From positions 1 through 60,161 of the forward strand of contig JAQWWZ010000002.1 of NCBI GenBank assembly GCA_029254745.1: a stretch of DNA of 60,161 nucleotides. Reading direction: 5' to 3'. This document shows, piece by piece, positions 18,487-28,550 of the stretch. The stretch's first letter is position 1, and each line of letters opens with the position of its first letter. The notes beneath the pieces are model-generated. The model was given only the letters and a program-made list of their open reading frames with translations, had not been told where the DNA came from and ran no database searches. The position numbers and the translations under genes are program-made. This DNA is from Opitutales bacterium. Its GTDB lineage: Bacteria; Verrucomicrobiota; Verrucomicrobiia; Opitutales; Seribacteraceae.

Positions 18487-20227
18487 GAGAAATATTAACT
18501 TGGAGACGATTACTCTTCGATATCGTCAACCTATCTTTATACTCATCAAAATCTCCAGTCCGGCGGGCATTGTACGCATCTTCTGTCCGGTGAGTAAGGT
18601 GAATGCCTTGAAAAGGAAAAGTTCCGCTATACCCTTTGCTCCATGTTAAATACATTTTTCGCGTACTGGATGGAGTTACTTTAATGGAATGAGATCCAAA
18701 AGGAGTACCGGTAAATTCAGCAGACTTGATAGGATTCCAATCCGTACCTTTCGCTTTATTCATGATATCGGTCCATTTTGTCATCATATCAATTGTTTGC
18801 CTCTTGGATTCGAGTGGATCGAGATACATCACTCCATTCCCTACCAATGGTTCGATATCTTTCATAGCCATATTGGTAACATTTGGGATAAAGTTTGGAG
18901 AATAAAAGGATATAGACAGGGTGGTAGGGAATTTTTCCGACCTCTTTTCATTCACTTTGCCCCAAAAGCTTAAACCTCGGTGGGAAATATCCATATTAAA
19001 CTCAAAGGTCGCACCGTTGTCCAATGTACCGGTGACAGTAGTTTTTTCTCGTTCCATGGAGACTTGAGGGGGAGATTTAAAAGAAGCAACCCTTCGATCG
19101 CTCCACCCTCTGGTTTTATCATCAGGGGTGGGATCATACCAGGTGCGAAAGTGAACAGCAAGGGGACGACGCTGTGCCCGTTCACCTTCGGCTGAATCTT
19201 TATCTGCAGAAGCGTTTTTCAACCAAATCCTCACATCTTTACCATTCGAACTTAAGGCCACATCATAAACAGCACTCTCAAGTACAGAGTTATAGTTTTT
19301 CCATTTTCCGTCTAGATATCGTGGTAAAACAGCCGAAGACTTCAATAAACCTTCATCATCCCTTTTCCCCTCCAGATACGGTCCAAGCCTGGGAGCTTTG
19401 GGTGTTAACTTTACTTTCAATTTTTTTAACCCTTCGGCCATGGATTGAGATTCAAGACTCAGTCTTTCCCAGGGAATTTCAATCGGTCGGTTAGGACTCC
19501 TTTTCATCAGCACAGTCACAGCATTTTCGCTAGTATCAACAAAGGCTGCTTCAATTGTGTTACCATCAGAGCTTGTCCAATCCAGATAGCGTTTAAGGTC
19601 ATCGGGCTTGAGTTCGGGAATCTTTACATTCTTTCTTTGCTTTGCTAGTTCCCCCTGTGCTTTCCTCTTTTTAAGAACAATGCCATGAAGTTTCTTTGCT
19701 AGAGCAACTGATTTATTTGAAAGAAGACTCAATGGGATGGTCTGCTCTGCAAGTGACCCTTTTGTTCTAATATTCAGATCTTGGTCGTCCAAGGATGAAA
19801 AGATTGCGTACAGGGTTCGATCATCAACACTCTTCCATTCATATTCTGCTTCTAAAACCGAATCATCAGTTAATATTTTCGGAAGGGCTGGTTTCTCCAC
19901 TGGCTTGGATGAGCCCGAAGCGGGAGCAGGTCGTGCTGGGGTTGGGGTTGGGGTTGGCGACACTGGGGGTGCGGCTGCTACGGGTGCAACCGAAGCGGCA
20001 AGCTGACGGGCTAAATTTTGGGATTGAGGGCTAAAGTATGAAAGGTCTAAGGGGAAATCTTTTCCGTTCATACGAATAGTTAGAAATGTTCCCTCAAGTT
20101 TTACAAAAGATGCCTGTAATGTACGCCCTTGGGTATCTGTCCAGGAATGAATTGTTTGGGCAAATAGCCCAAGTTGGCCGAATACAAAAACCAAAGAAAG
20201 AACAAGGTATTTATTGAAAACATTCAT
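18470..20227 (-). CDS. Secreted protein with three SHD1 domains
   Basis: A 585-residue exported protein: signal peptide KYLVLSLVFVFGQLGLFAQ, then three SHD1 (SLA1 homology domain 1-like) repeats. The first begins TIHSWTDTQGRTLQASFV, the second AEYEWKSVDDRTLYAIFS, and the third RYLDWTSSDGNTIEAAFV. Repeats 1 and 2 are separated by a Pro/Thr/Ala linker (PTPTPTPARPAPAS). The C-terminal 270 residues form an unrecognised, probably beta-rich domain. SHD1 domains are frequent in Planctomycetes and Verrucomicrobia secreted proteins, with unknown ligand. An upstream ATG at 20266 exists but would place a charged segment before the signal peptide and overlap the preceding gene, so 20227 is preferred. It follows the glcD-like gene by 16 nt. 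Confidence 0.85.
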   Translation of the reverse strand: MNVFNKYLVLSLVFVFGQLGLFAQTIHSWTDTQGRTLQASFVKLEGTFLTIRMNGKDFPLDLSYFSPQSQNLARQLAASVAPVAAAPPVSPTPTPTPARPAPASGSSKPVEKPALPKILTDDSVLEAEYEWKSVDDRTLYAIFSSLDDQDLNIRTKGSLAEQTIPLSLLSNKSVALAKKLHGIVLKKRKAQGELAKQRKNVKIPELKPDDLKRYLDWTSSDGNTIEAAFVDTSENAVTVLMKRSPNRPIEIPWERLSLESQSMAEGLKKLKVKLTPKAPRLGPYLEGKRDDEGLLKSSAVLPRYLDGKWKNYNSVLESAVYDVALSSNGKDVRIWLKNASADKDSAEGERAQRRPLAVHFRTWYDPTPDDKTRGWSDRRVASFKSPPQVSMEREKTTVTGTLDNGATFEFNMDISHRGLSFWGKVNEKRSEKFPTTLSISFYSPNFIPNVTNMAMKDIEPLVGNGVMYLDPLESKRQTIDMMTKWTDIMNKAKGTDWNPIKSAEFTGTPFGSHSIKVTPSSTRKMYLTWSKGYSGTFPFQGIHLTHRTEDAYNARRTGDFDEYKDRLTISKSNRLQVNISRGRGK

Positions 20228-20243
20228 GATGGTAAAATTTTTG

Positions 20244-21680
20244 TTATGTCTCCCACGGAAGGTCAACCTTTAGTTTTTTTGTTTCCCAAGGCTTAAAAAC
20301 TTCAAAGATTTTACCCGGGTTCAAAATACCTTTCGGGTCGAGACTTTTTTTGATCGAAAGCATCGCATCCCACTCTGCCTGATTGAACTGTTCTTGCACA
20401 AAAGGTGTCTTAGCCAACCCCACCCCATGTTCACCACTAATTGCCCCCCCCAATGAAATTACTGTACTCATAAGCTTGGTGAGTGCTTTAACTGAACGCT
20501 GGGTTTCATCAGCATCCTCCTCATTGTACATGAAATTAACGTGAAGGTTTCCATCCCCACAGTGCCCAAACACTCCTATTTTTAAATCAAATTCAAGTCG
20601 TAATTCTTCCACAAATGCCACAAGCTCAACCTGCTTGGCCAGAGGCACGACAATATCTTCATTTAACTTGGTTGTTGCCAGTTTCTTCATCGCTGAAGAA
20701 CCTTGGCGCCGCACCGCCCATAATCTTTCCGCTTCTTCCTCTGATTCTGCAGATCGATGGGCCAAAGCATTTTCCTTCATCCATGATTGGAGCAGCTTGG
20801 ACTGGCGATAAACCTCTGATTCTTCTCCATCGAGCTCGATCAATAGCATCGGGGATGCCGGTACTCCTTCAAATACTTTTTCTCCCACATAATCTTGAAG
20901 GCAATTAATTGTCCACTTATCCATATACTCAAGAATAGAAGGTCGAAGATTCAACCTCGACAAGGCAAGTGGGGCAGATAAAGCCGTTTGGTCATTCCCA
21001 AAAGCCGCCAAAAAAGTGGATCGGTAAGTGGGGTATTCTATTAAACGAAGAGTTACCTCCGTTACGACCCCGAGAGTGCCTTCGCTGCCTATCCAAAGAT
21101 CACGAACATTGTAAGCCGTGGCAAATTTCCGGGTTGCCCTTCCCCAAGTAACTTTTTCTCCAGATGCAAGATAACCAGAAAGTGCCAAAACATAATCTCT
21201 GGTCACACCATACTTTACACATCTTAATCCTCCAGCATTGCAGGCAATATTTCCTCCAATGGTGCAAAAATCTTTGGACGATGGATCAGGTGGGTAAAAA
21301 AGACCAACTTCCTGCACTTCTTTTTGAAGATTTGAAACAATTACACCAGGTCCGCAACGGGCAACCCGATTCTTTTCATCCACTTCGAGGGAGTCGAGTT
21401 TGCGTAAGTCCAATACCCACCCTCCGCAAATTGGCGTAGCACCACCAGTTAAGCTGGAACCAGAACCTTTGGTGGTCACAGGTATTTCAAATCGACTTGC
21501 TAGTTTAAGCACATCTCCCACCTCTTCAGGTTTTTCAACCTGTACACAAGCAGCAACTTCTCCAGCTACCTTCAAACCATCATGAGAGGCTGAAAACAAT
21601 TCATTAGGGCTTACTTTAACGAGGTCCCCAAGCTGTTCCTTCAAGATAGTTGTCGCTTTGGATAGGTTGGATAAATTCAC
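20244..21680 (-). CDS. FAD-linked oxidase, GlcD / D-lactate dehydrogenase type
   Basis: A 478-residue flavoprotein that oxidises a 2-hydroxy acid (glycolate, D-lactate or similar). The N-terminal PCMH-type FAD-binding domain includes TTKGSGSSLTGGATPICGGW and FCTIGGNIACNAGGLRCVKY, followed by LWIGSEGTLGVVTEVTLRL. The C-terminal FAD-oxidase domain includes VFGHCGDGNLHVNF and GGAISGEHGVGLAKTPF, both expected around the flavin. It has the typical GlcD length. The partner subunits GlcE and GlcF are absent, which fits a stand-alone D-lactate or D-2-hydroxyglutarate-type dehydrogenase as well as GlcD. It sits between exbD and the SHD1 gene on the same strand; a functional link is not evident. Confidence 0.88.
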   Translation of the reverse strand: MNLSNLSKATTILKEQLGDLVKVSPNELFSASHDGLKVAGEVAACVQVEKPEEVGDVLKLASRFEIPVTTKGSGSSLTGGATPICGGWVLDLRKLDSLEVDEKNRVARCGPGVIVSNLQKEVQEVGLFYPPDPSSKDFCTIGGNIACNAGGLRCVKYGVTRDYVLALSGYLASGEKVTWGRATRKFATAYNVRDLWIGSEGTLGVVTEVTLRLIEYPTYRSTFLAAFGNDQTALSAPLALSRLNLRPSILEYMDKWTINCLQDYVGEKVFEGVPASPMLLIELDGEESEVYRQSKLLQSWMKENALAHRSAESEEEAERLWAVRRQGSSAMKKLATTKLNEDIVVPLAKQVELVAFVEELRLEFDLKIGVFGHCGDGNLHVNFMYNEEDADETQRSVKALTKLMSTVISLGGAISGEHGVGLAKTPFVQEQFNQAEWDAMLSIKKSLDPKGILNPGKIFEVFKPWETKKLKVDLPWET

Positions 21681-21732
21681 AAAAAAATTGAAGTCCTTCT
21701 CTGATCAATGGTTCATAATGCGAGTCATAGGA

Positions 21733-22152
21733 TCAGATGGCTTTTGTATCTAAGCTTAATTTAGTGAGATTTCGAGCCTTCAGCATGTTGATCACATCGA
21801 AGACCTTTTGGTACCTCAAAGAACGGTCACCCCGAATGTGGATCACAGGTTTTTCTCCTTCTCTGCTCGCTACTTCGTCCAAGCGGACTTCTAGCTCAGC
21901 CTTGCTGATTGGATCCTGTCCCCAATGGTACATACCCTTCGCATCGATGGTAATAAATTGATCATCTAATTTTGGGGGTGGTTGGGTATCATTCGATGAT
22001 TGGTCTGGCAGATCAATTCGATTGTACTGCTCGATCACCGGGGTGGTGATCATAAAAATAATCAGGAGCGAAAAAGCCAGGTCAATGAGAGGAGTGACAT
22101 TGAGGTCAGATATAACCGCCAACTTATTGGCTCTCTTGAAGTCTCTAGCCAT
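21733..22152 (-). CDS. exbD: ExbD/TolR-family energy-transduction protein
   Basis: A 139-residue single-span inner-membrane protein. A short cytoplasmic N-terminus (ISDLNVTPLIDLAFSLLIIF) contains the conserved Asp at the start of the transmembrane helix, which carries protons in ExbD and TolR. A periplasmic domain follows with the typical IHIRGDRSLRYQKVFDVINM and ends GLTKLSL-like (NLTKLSLDTKAI). With ExbB, encoded 8 nt upstream, it forms the proton-driven motor that energises TonB or Tol-Pal systems. No tonB, tolA, tolB or pal gene is in the window, so the partner is unknown. Confidence 0.9.
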   Translation of the reverse strand: MARDFKRANKLAVISDLNVTPLIDLAFSLLIIFMITTPVIEQYNRIDLPDQSSNDTQPPPKLDDQFITIDAKGMYHWGQDPISKAELEVRLDEVASREGEKPVIHIRGDRSLRYQKVFDVINMLKARNLTKLSLDTKAI

Positions 22153-22160
22153 GAAAAAAA

Positions 22161-22853
22161 CTAGGCGTTCTTCTCCAACTCAATTCGATCAGCAAGGTTG
22201 CTTGCAAAATTCTCAAGTTTGGTCATCTCCCCCCTGGCTTTCCCTAAAAGCCCATTGTATGCGAACACAATGGGTATGGCGACACAAAGGGCTGCTACTG
22301 TCGTAAGTAAGGCACCAGACACGCCAGGTGCCAGATGCTCAATCGTAGCACCTCCACTCTCCATGGTACCAAAAGCGTCCATCACTCCCCACACTGTGCC
22401 CAAAAGACCAAGAAAAGGAGCACCCGAAACGATGGTGGCTAACCAAAACATTTTTCCTTCATAACGGTCTCCAACCTCGGCAAGTGCCCGACGAATTGCA
22501 TTTTCTACATAATTCATACGTACTTCCCCCGTAGCTTTTGTCCTTCGGGCCGCGTCCATTGCCCGAGAACAAAGGATAAGGTAAGGGCTACCTTCGCCAG
22601 CAAACAAAGCATCGTCGTAGTCAAATATAGAGGGGAGATCATTTATCCTCTTTTGGTCTCTTGCATTATTATTTGCTGCTTTTTTTAGCTCGGTGTACTT
22701 AGATAGCATTAGGCTCAAGGCGTAACAATTCATTACTCCCAATAAAATAATGACGACTTTCCCTGCCATATTTGAGTCTACAAAATAGTCGAGCAGTCCT
22801 GTCTCTGCTATAAAAACTACACTTACAAAATTCGATTCTATTCCCAAGTTCAT
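22161..22853 (-). CDS. exbB: ExbB/TolQ/MotA-family proton channel protein
   Basis: A 230-residue membrane protein with three main hydrophobic segments: VVIILLGVMNCYALSLML near the N-terminus, then FWLATIVSGAPFLGLLGTVW, then GALLTTVAALCVAIPIVFAY. The GLLGTVWGVMDAF and LTTVAALCVAIP motifs are those of the ExbB/TolQ channel helices. A cytoplasmic domain separates helices 1 and 2, as usual. The gene is followed by exbD with 8 nt spacing. The 78-nt stretch upstream, to the first possible start of the divergent kinase gene (143 nt to its preferred start), must hold both promoters. Confidence 0.92.
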   Translation of the reverse strand: MNLGIESNFVSVVFIAETGLLDYFVDSNMAGKVVIILLGVMNCYALSLMLSKYTELKKAANNNARDQKRINDLPSIFDYDDALFAGEGSPYLILCSRAMDAARRTKATGEVRMNYVENAIRRALAEVGDRYEGKMFWLATIVSGAPFLGLLGTVWGVMDAFGTMESGGATIEHLAPGVSGALLTTVAALCVAIPIVFAYNGLLGKARGEMTKLENFASNLADRIELEKNA

Positions 22854-22996
22854 ATTCTTACTTTTTTAAACACCACTACCCTTTTCTCACTATTTCCCGT
22901 CTTTTAATCAATTAAAAATTAAGCCACACCTTGAGATTGACGAATCATGAGCGATTAAGTTTGCCCCATTCAGCAAACAAATTTAGGCAAACAAAC

Positions 22997-24115
22997 ATGA
23001 GAATCTCTCAAAAAATTATCTCTGAAATTAATCAAAATCCTTTCTCCACCACAGGAAAGTCTTCGGTCGTAGGGTTAGACGGCTTTGTAGACAAGATTGT
23101 TACCCCTGTTGATAAGAGGCATGGACAGGCTGAAAATTTTGATGCAATTGAAACCATTGCTGATTTAGGAGAGAGGGTATCAGCGGCAGCTGGCAAAAGT
23201 GCCAATATCGAACTTTTCCCACGCTTTGAAAAATTGGGGGGGAATGGACCGATTATGGCCAATGCCATGCTATCTCTTGGTCTGTCTGTTCGCTACATTG
23301 GAGCATTAGGCAACCCCACCATTCACACTGTCTTTGAAGAATTTGCTCAGAAAACCAAGGCGGTTTCTCTTGCCGAGTCAGGTATCACAACTGCATTGGA
23401 ATTTAAAGATGGTAAACTCATGCTGGGCAATACCCGCAGCTTGGAGGAAATTGACTTTTCAAGAATTATTGAGTGCTGCGGGGAAGGTAAGTTTATAGAA
23501 ATGATGGCGAACACTGATGTAGTCGCAGTCGTCAACTGGACAATGATTCCCAAAATGACATCTATCTTGGTTGAACTTGTGGATCGTATCCTACCCAACC
23601 TCCCTCCTCGCGACACCCGGTCTTTCTTTTTTGATCTCACCGACCCAGCTAAGAGATCCAAAGAAGACATTTTTGAAGTTTTAGAGGTTATTAGCCGATT
23701 CCAAGCTCATGCTGAGGCAACCCTTGGTCTTAACTACAACGAAGCCTTACAAGTTTGCGAAACATTGGGACTTAGCGGAGGAGACAAAAGTGAAGATTCC
23801 CTGAAAAGAATGGCGAAAGAAATCAGAAAGAAATTAGAAATTTCTTGCGTGGTGGTTCACCCGATTGACTCTGCTGCCTGTGCAACTAAGGACGGAGAGT
23901 GGTGGTCTGAAGGCCCCTACACCGAAAACCCAAAAATCACAACGGGTGCCGGTGATCACTTTAATGCAGGCTTTTCCACCGCTAGACTCTGTGGTTTTTC
24001 TCCCCTTACTTCTCTTGCACTGGCTACCTGTACATCCGGACATTATGTCAGAACAGCACAGAGCCCGAGTACGGGTCAAGTAATCGAACTTTTAAAACAA
24101 GCAACTATTATATAA
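22997..24115 (+). CDS. PfkB-family carbohydrate kinase
   Basis: A 372-residue ribokinase-like sugar kinase. The N-terminal glycine motif VGLDGFVDKIV and the substrate-site motif KLGGNGPIMANAMLSLGL are followed, near the C-terminus, by the PfkB signature KITTGAGDHFNAGFSTARL. That signature carries the catalytic Asp and anion hole (GAGD). The sugar specificity cannot be inferred; the fold covers fructokinase, ribokinase and adenosine kinase. An in-frame TTG at 22931 would add 22 residues without similarity to the family, so ATG 22997 is chosen. tmk begins 4 nt downstream, so the gene is probably first in a kinase-tmk-holB-HIT transcript. Confidence 0.88.
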   Translation: MRISQKIISEINQNPFSTTGKSSVVGLDGFVDKIVTPVDKRHGQAENFDAIETIADLGERVSAAAGKSANIELFPRFEKLGGNGPIMANAMLSLGLSVRYIGALGNPTIHTVFEEFAQKTKAVSLAESGITTALEFKDGKLMLGNTRSLEEIDFSRIIECCGEGKFIEMMANTDVVAVVNWTMIPKMTSILVELVDRILPNLPPRDTRSFFFDLTDPAKRSKEDIFEVLEVISRFQAHAEATLGLNYNEALQVCETLGLSGGDKSEDSLKRMAKEIRKKLEISCVVVHPIDSAACATKDGEWWSEGPYTENPKITTGAGDHFNAGFSTARLCGFSPLTSLALATCTSGHYVRTAQSPSTGQVIELLKQATII

Positions 24116-24118
24116 TTT

Positions 24119-24769
24119 ATGAGTCATGAAACTGGCATTCTAATTTCCTTCGAAGGTTCCGAAGGGTGTGGTAAATCAACGCAAATTCGACGATTAGCTG
24201 ATCGCTTAGAAGATGAAGACCACCGTGATGTTGTCGTCACTCGTGAGCCTGGAGGGACGGTTATAGGCGAGGATATCCGGCATCTTTTAATGCACGCAGA
24301 TTCTTCCAAGAATATTTTCCCAGAAACTGAACTTCTCCTGTTTGCCGCAAGTCGAGCTCAACTCGTACGCGAAGTAATCTACCCATCCGTACAAGATGGG
24401 AAAATTGTTCTTTGCGACCGTTTCCTGGATTCGACAACTGTCTACCAGGGAGTTGCCAGGCAAATTGCAGATGACCCTGTTACTCAAATCAACGCATTTG
24501 CTGTCGGGGATGTGGTTCCAGACTTAACCGTGGTTCTTGATATTCCCCCCGAGGTTGGTCTTGAACGTATCAAGCACAGAGTTTCTGATATGCCAGACCG
24601 AATGGAGCAAGAAAATGTTGAATTTTATGGAAAAGTCAGAGAAGGGTATTTGCATTTGGCAAGAAGCTTACCTGACCGATTTTTCGTGGTTGATGGATTA
24701 GGAGAAGTCGATGATATCGAAATTCTCATCTGGAATGAGATCCATTCCCGCTTTTTCAACGAAGACTAA
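24119..24769 (+). CDS. tmk: Thymidylate kinase
   Basis: Phosphorylates dTMP to dTDP for DNA synthesis. The 216-residue product has the P-loop ISFEGSEGCGKSTQI, the dTMP-binding DR-E motif VVTREPGGTVIGEDIR, the helix AASRAQLVREVIYPSV, and the second DR motif VLCDRFLDSTTVYQG. LIVLDIP-like TVVLDIPPEVGLERIKHR follows with the lid region. All catalytic elements are present and the length is normal. It starts 3 nt after the PfkB gene and is followed after 5 nt by holB, the conserved tmk-holB pairing of many bacteria. Confidence 0.97.
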   Translation: MSHETGILISFEGSEGCGKSTQIRRLADRLEDEDHRDVVVTREPGGTVIGEDIRHLLMHADSSKNIFPETELLLFAASRAQLVREVIYPSVQDGKIVLCDRFLDSTTVYQGVARQIADDPVTQINAFAVGDVVPDLTVVLDIPPEVGLERIKHRVSDMPDRMEQENVEFYGKVREGYLHLARSLPDRFFVVDGLGEVDDIEILIWNEIHSRFFNED

Positions 24770-24774
24770 AGATC

Positions 24775-26057
<1,283 letters not shown>

Positions 26058-26072
26058 TGGTACATTTCTCCC

Positions 26073-27116
26073 GTGAATAAAACATTTTTTATATTGGGCT
26101 TTTTCTTATGCCTGCATGCATGGTCTGACCAAATTAAAACTTTGGACGGCTCCATTCTCCAAGGTGACATCCTTGGAATGTCTGATGGAAATATCAGCAT
26201 TGAAACCCCCTATGCTGGAACCTTGCATATTCCTGAAGGTTACATTTCTGCTATTTCAAGCTCCCGCGTATTATCCTTAAGAACTGAAGACAACCGAACT
26301 TTTCGGGGAAAAATAGACTTCTTGGAAAATGGGACTTTCTCTCTAAAAAATCAAAGTGAAACCTTCTCCCTTCCTATGGTTCGCCACCTATGGCATGAGG
26401 ATGCAGACGACCCCCTTATTCTTACTGCCCAACAAAATGCCGAAGCACTACTTTTAAAGTGGGTCCATGCACTTGGGCTAGACCTCACGGGGTCTTCTGG
26501 AAATGTTGATAATCTTGGGCTTGGTATTCGGCTGGATAGTTCCTTTGCAAATCAATTTCGAGGGTATGACTTTTACCTCTCGTACAACAAGACAGACAAT
26601 GACAATATAGCTGTAGAAAATGAAACAAAAATTGGAGCCGAGTATGATTCTCGCTTTTATGACACCCTCTCTTGGTACGCCAAGGCTGATCTTGAAAATG
26701 ACAAACTAGAAGAAATTGAACTGCGGGCAACCACAGCATTGGGTTTAAAATATAACTGGATTGAAGAACAGGATTACAAAATCGCACTTCGTTCAGGTTT
26801 GGCATTTAGGTATGAAAAGTCGGGTATATCTGAGAGCAAAGATCAAAATGATCCTGCCATTGATTTGGGTTTGGAATACTCTCACGATGTAAAAGATTAC
26901 CTCTCGCTCGAAAGCGACCTTACTATCATCCCAAGCTTGAACAACTTAGATAAATTCTTACTTTCGAGCGATACAGCCGTAGTCTTTCCGCTAACAAAAG
27001 AAATAAATTGGAATGTACGATCAGGCTTAGCAGGAACCTACAATTCAACTCCTGTAGAAACAAAAGAGGAGGTAGATATAAAGTATTACATCCGTCTAAT
27101 CTACTTATTTAAATAG
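26073..27116 (+). CDS. Outer-membrane DUF481-type protein
   Basis: A 347-residue exported protein. A signal peptide (KTFFILGFFLCLHAWS) is followed by about 100 residues of small beta repeats (IKTLDGSILQGDILGMSDGN, then RTFRGKIDFLENGTFSLKNQ), resembling the DUF/SHD1-like strands seen in other secreted proteins of this group. From about residue 125 a DUF481-type region (SSGNVDNLGLGIRLDSSFAN, then alternating aromatic and polar strands such as FYLSYNKTDNDN, LSWYAKADLENDKL, YNWIEEQDYKIAL) predicts an outer-membrane beta-barrel. The C-terminus KYYIRLIYLFK is aromatic, as for barrels. It starts with GTG 26073. A function in salt or envelope stress has been suggested for DUF481 proteins but is not shown. 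Confidence 0.8.
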   Translation: MNKTFFILGFFLCLHAWSDQIKTLDGSILQGDILGMSDGNISIETPYAGTLHIPEGYISAISSSRVLSLRTEDNRTFRGKIDFLENGTFSLKNQSETFSLPMVRHLWHEDADDPLILTAQQNAEALLLKWVHALGLDLTGSSGNVDNLGLGIRLDSSFANQFRGYDFYLSYNKTDNDNIAVENETKIGAEYDSRFYDTLSWYAKADLENDKLEEIELRATTALGLKYNWIEEQDYKIALRSGLAFRYEKSGISESKDQNDPAIDLGLEYSHDVKDYLSLESDLTIIPSLNNLDKFLLSSDTAVVFPLTKEINWNVRSGLAGTYNSTPVETKEEVDIKYYIRLIYLFK

Positions 27117-27284
27117 GCAACACTACTACCTCTTGAGCCCTGTAGGAATCAAGTCGAAATAAGAAAATATTTCATTCAGTAAAGATCCCAACTGCCCAAG
27201 TAGCAAACATAGCAAGGCAATCATAAAAATGAAAAATAAGGGCTGTGGGAATGAGCTTTTCACAGAAAATATATAAAGTTCTGC

Positions 27285-28550
27285 CTATTTACCTTTTTGC
27301 TGTATCCACCTTAAAGCTTCCTCAAACCTTCGGTCATCTAGGTTTTGCTCAGATAAGTTAATTGTTTTTCCCCCTCGTCCTTGATTCCAATCCTCTGCCT
27401 TTTGTAAAGAGTTAAGGTTTCCTTTATGTTCCACTTTTATCTTTGATGTTTTGGGCTGACGGTTGAGAAATATCTTGGCTTTCCTGAAATCAGATGCAGA
27501 CCCTTTGCTCGTAGGGATTGATTGATTTTCAGTCTTGAATTTTGCCCTGGTTACTTCCTCTGATCGTAAAAGTTCAGCCTTCCATCCTAAAACAACCCCT
27601 GCCCTTTCCGTAAAATTTAACTCTGCGTGCTCATCCTGAAAACCTGCATTTTGCTCGCCCCCCGTTATTTCCTCCACAGATGCCGACCTGTTTCCTGATT
27701 GTAAAAAAGAAATGGAATGCTCCAGATTTGTGACAGGTGCCACCACTCCTTTAAACTGTTTGCCTAGTTTTTGCGTACCTGCAAATGGGAGTGCATGATT
27801 TGGCTTGGTTCCGATTTGGTTAGACTCACCTTTTTCACCTTGATGCGGTTTGCTCTTGATTAAAGAAACTGATGGGGGGGAACCTTTCTGTCCATGTTGG
27901 TGTTTCTCTGGAAGTTCTTTTTTCTGAGAATGTATTGGTTGATCTTGGGATTTTGAAGGTGGTGGCAAGAATTTCTTTTTGTTTTTTTGGTTTGATGGGT
28001 TTCTTTTCTTTTCAGGAATCGTCTGCTTATTACCGATGTCCAAATTTTTAGGTACTGGTAGACCTTGTTTTTTTGATTTAGATTTTAATAAGATAGTAGA
28101 AGCATCTAAGACACTGCTTATGTTTTTATCAACTTGGGCAGAGGAATCAGTAGCAGGAATTTTCAGTTTGATTTCAGGAAAGGTATGAACAGTGGATTTC
28201 TGCTTTCGCAAAGATGTTTTTTTCCTCTCAGGTACAACCGATTCTTGGGGACCTGCTATTTCCCTCCCTTTCTTTTTGGTTCCCTTTTGATATTTTCTTT
28301 CTTCATTTGAGGAAATAAGGCCATCAGCAATATCGGTCTCAACCAAGGCATTTCCTACCTCGTTCAATTTACCAGATGAGGCAGTTAAGAGTTCTTTCGG
28401 TGAAGGCGTCGATGTATCAGTTGAAGAAAAAGATCTGGCCAAACCCGTGCTTGAGCTAGTTGGTAGGGGATCAATTCTCTTTTGGGCACAATTAGTACAC
28501 AGCAGGCTCAAACCACAAAGGATAAAAGCCTTATGTACTCCAAAAAACAT
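27285..28550 (-). CDS. Low-complexity putative lipoprotein, unrecognised
   Basis: A 421-residue protein with an N-terminal hydrophobic segment (AFILCGLSLLCTNCA) that may be a lipoprotein signal, although the lipobox is poor. The remainder is unusually rich in Lys, Ser, Pro, Gln and Asn (for example QKTIPEKKRNPSNQKNKKK) with no folded domain recognisable. The end (KAEDWNQGRGGKTINLSEQN, then RRFEEALRWIQQKGK) may be a short helical motif. Its ATG overlaps the stop codon of the upstream coiled-coil membrane-protein gene (TAATG), indicating translational coupling, so the product probably works with that protein, perhaps as a cell-wall-spanning or peptidoglycan-binding tether. This last point is inference. 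Confidence 0.7.
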   Translation of the reverse strand: MFFGVHKAFILCGLSLLCTNCAQKRIDPLPTSSSTGLARSFSSTDTSTPSPKELLTASSGKLNEVGNALVETDIADGLISSNEERKYQKGTKKKGREIAGPQESVVPERKKTSLRKQKSTVHTFPEIKLKIPATDSSAQVDKNISSVLDASTILLKSKSKKQGLPVPKNLDIGNKQTIPEKKRNPSNQKNKKKFLPPPSKSQDQPIHSQKKELPEKHQHGQKGSPPSVSLIKSKPHQGEKGESNQIGTKPNHALPFAGTQKLGKQFKGVVAPVTNLEHSISFLQSGNRSASVEEITGGEQNAGFQDEHAELNFTERAGVVLGWKAELLRSEEVTRAKFKTENQSIPTSKGSASDFRKAKIFLNRQPKTSKIKVEHKGNLNSLQKAEDWNQGRGGKTINLSEQNLDDRRFEEALRWIQQKGK

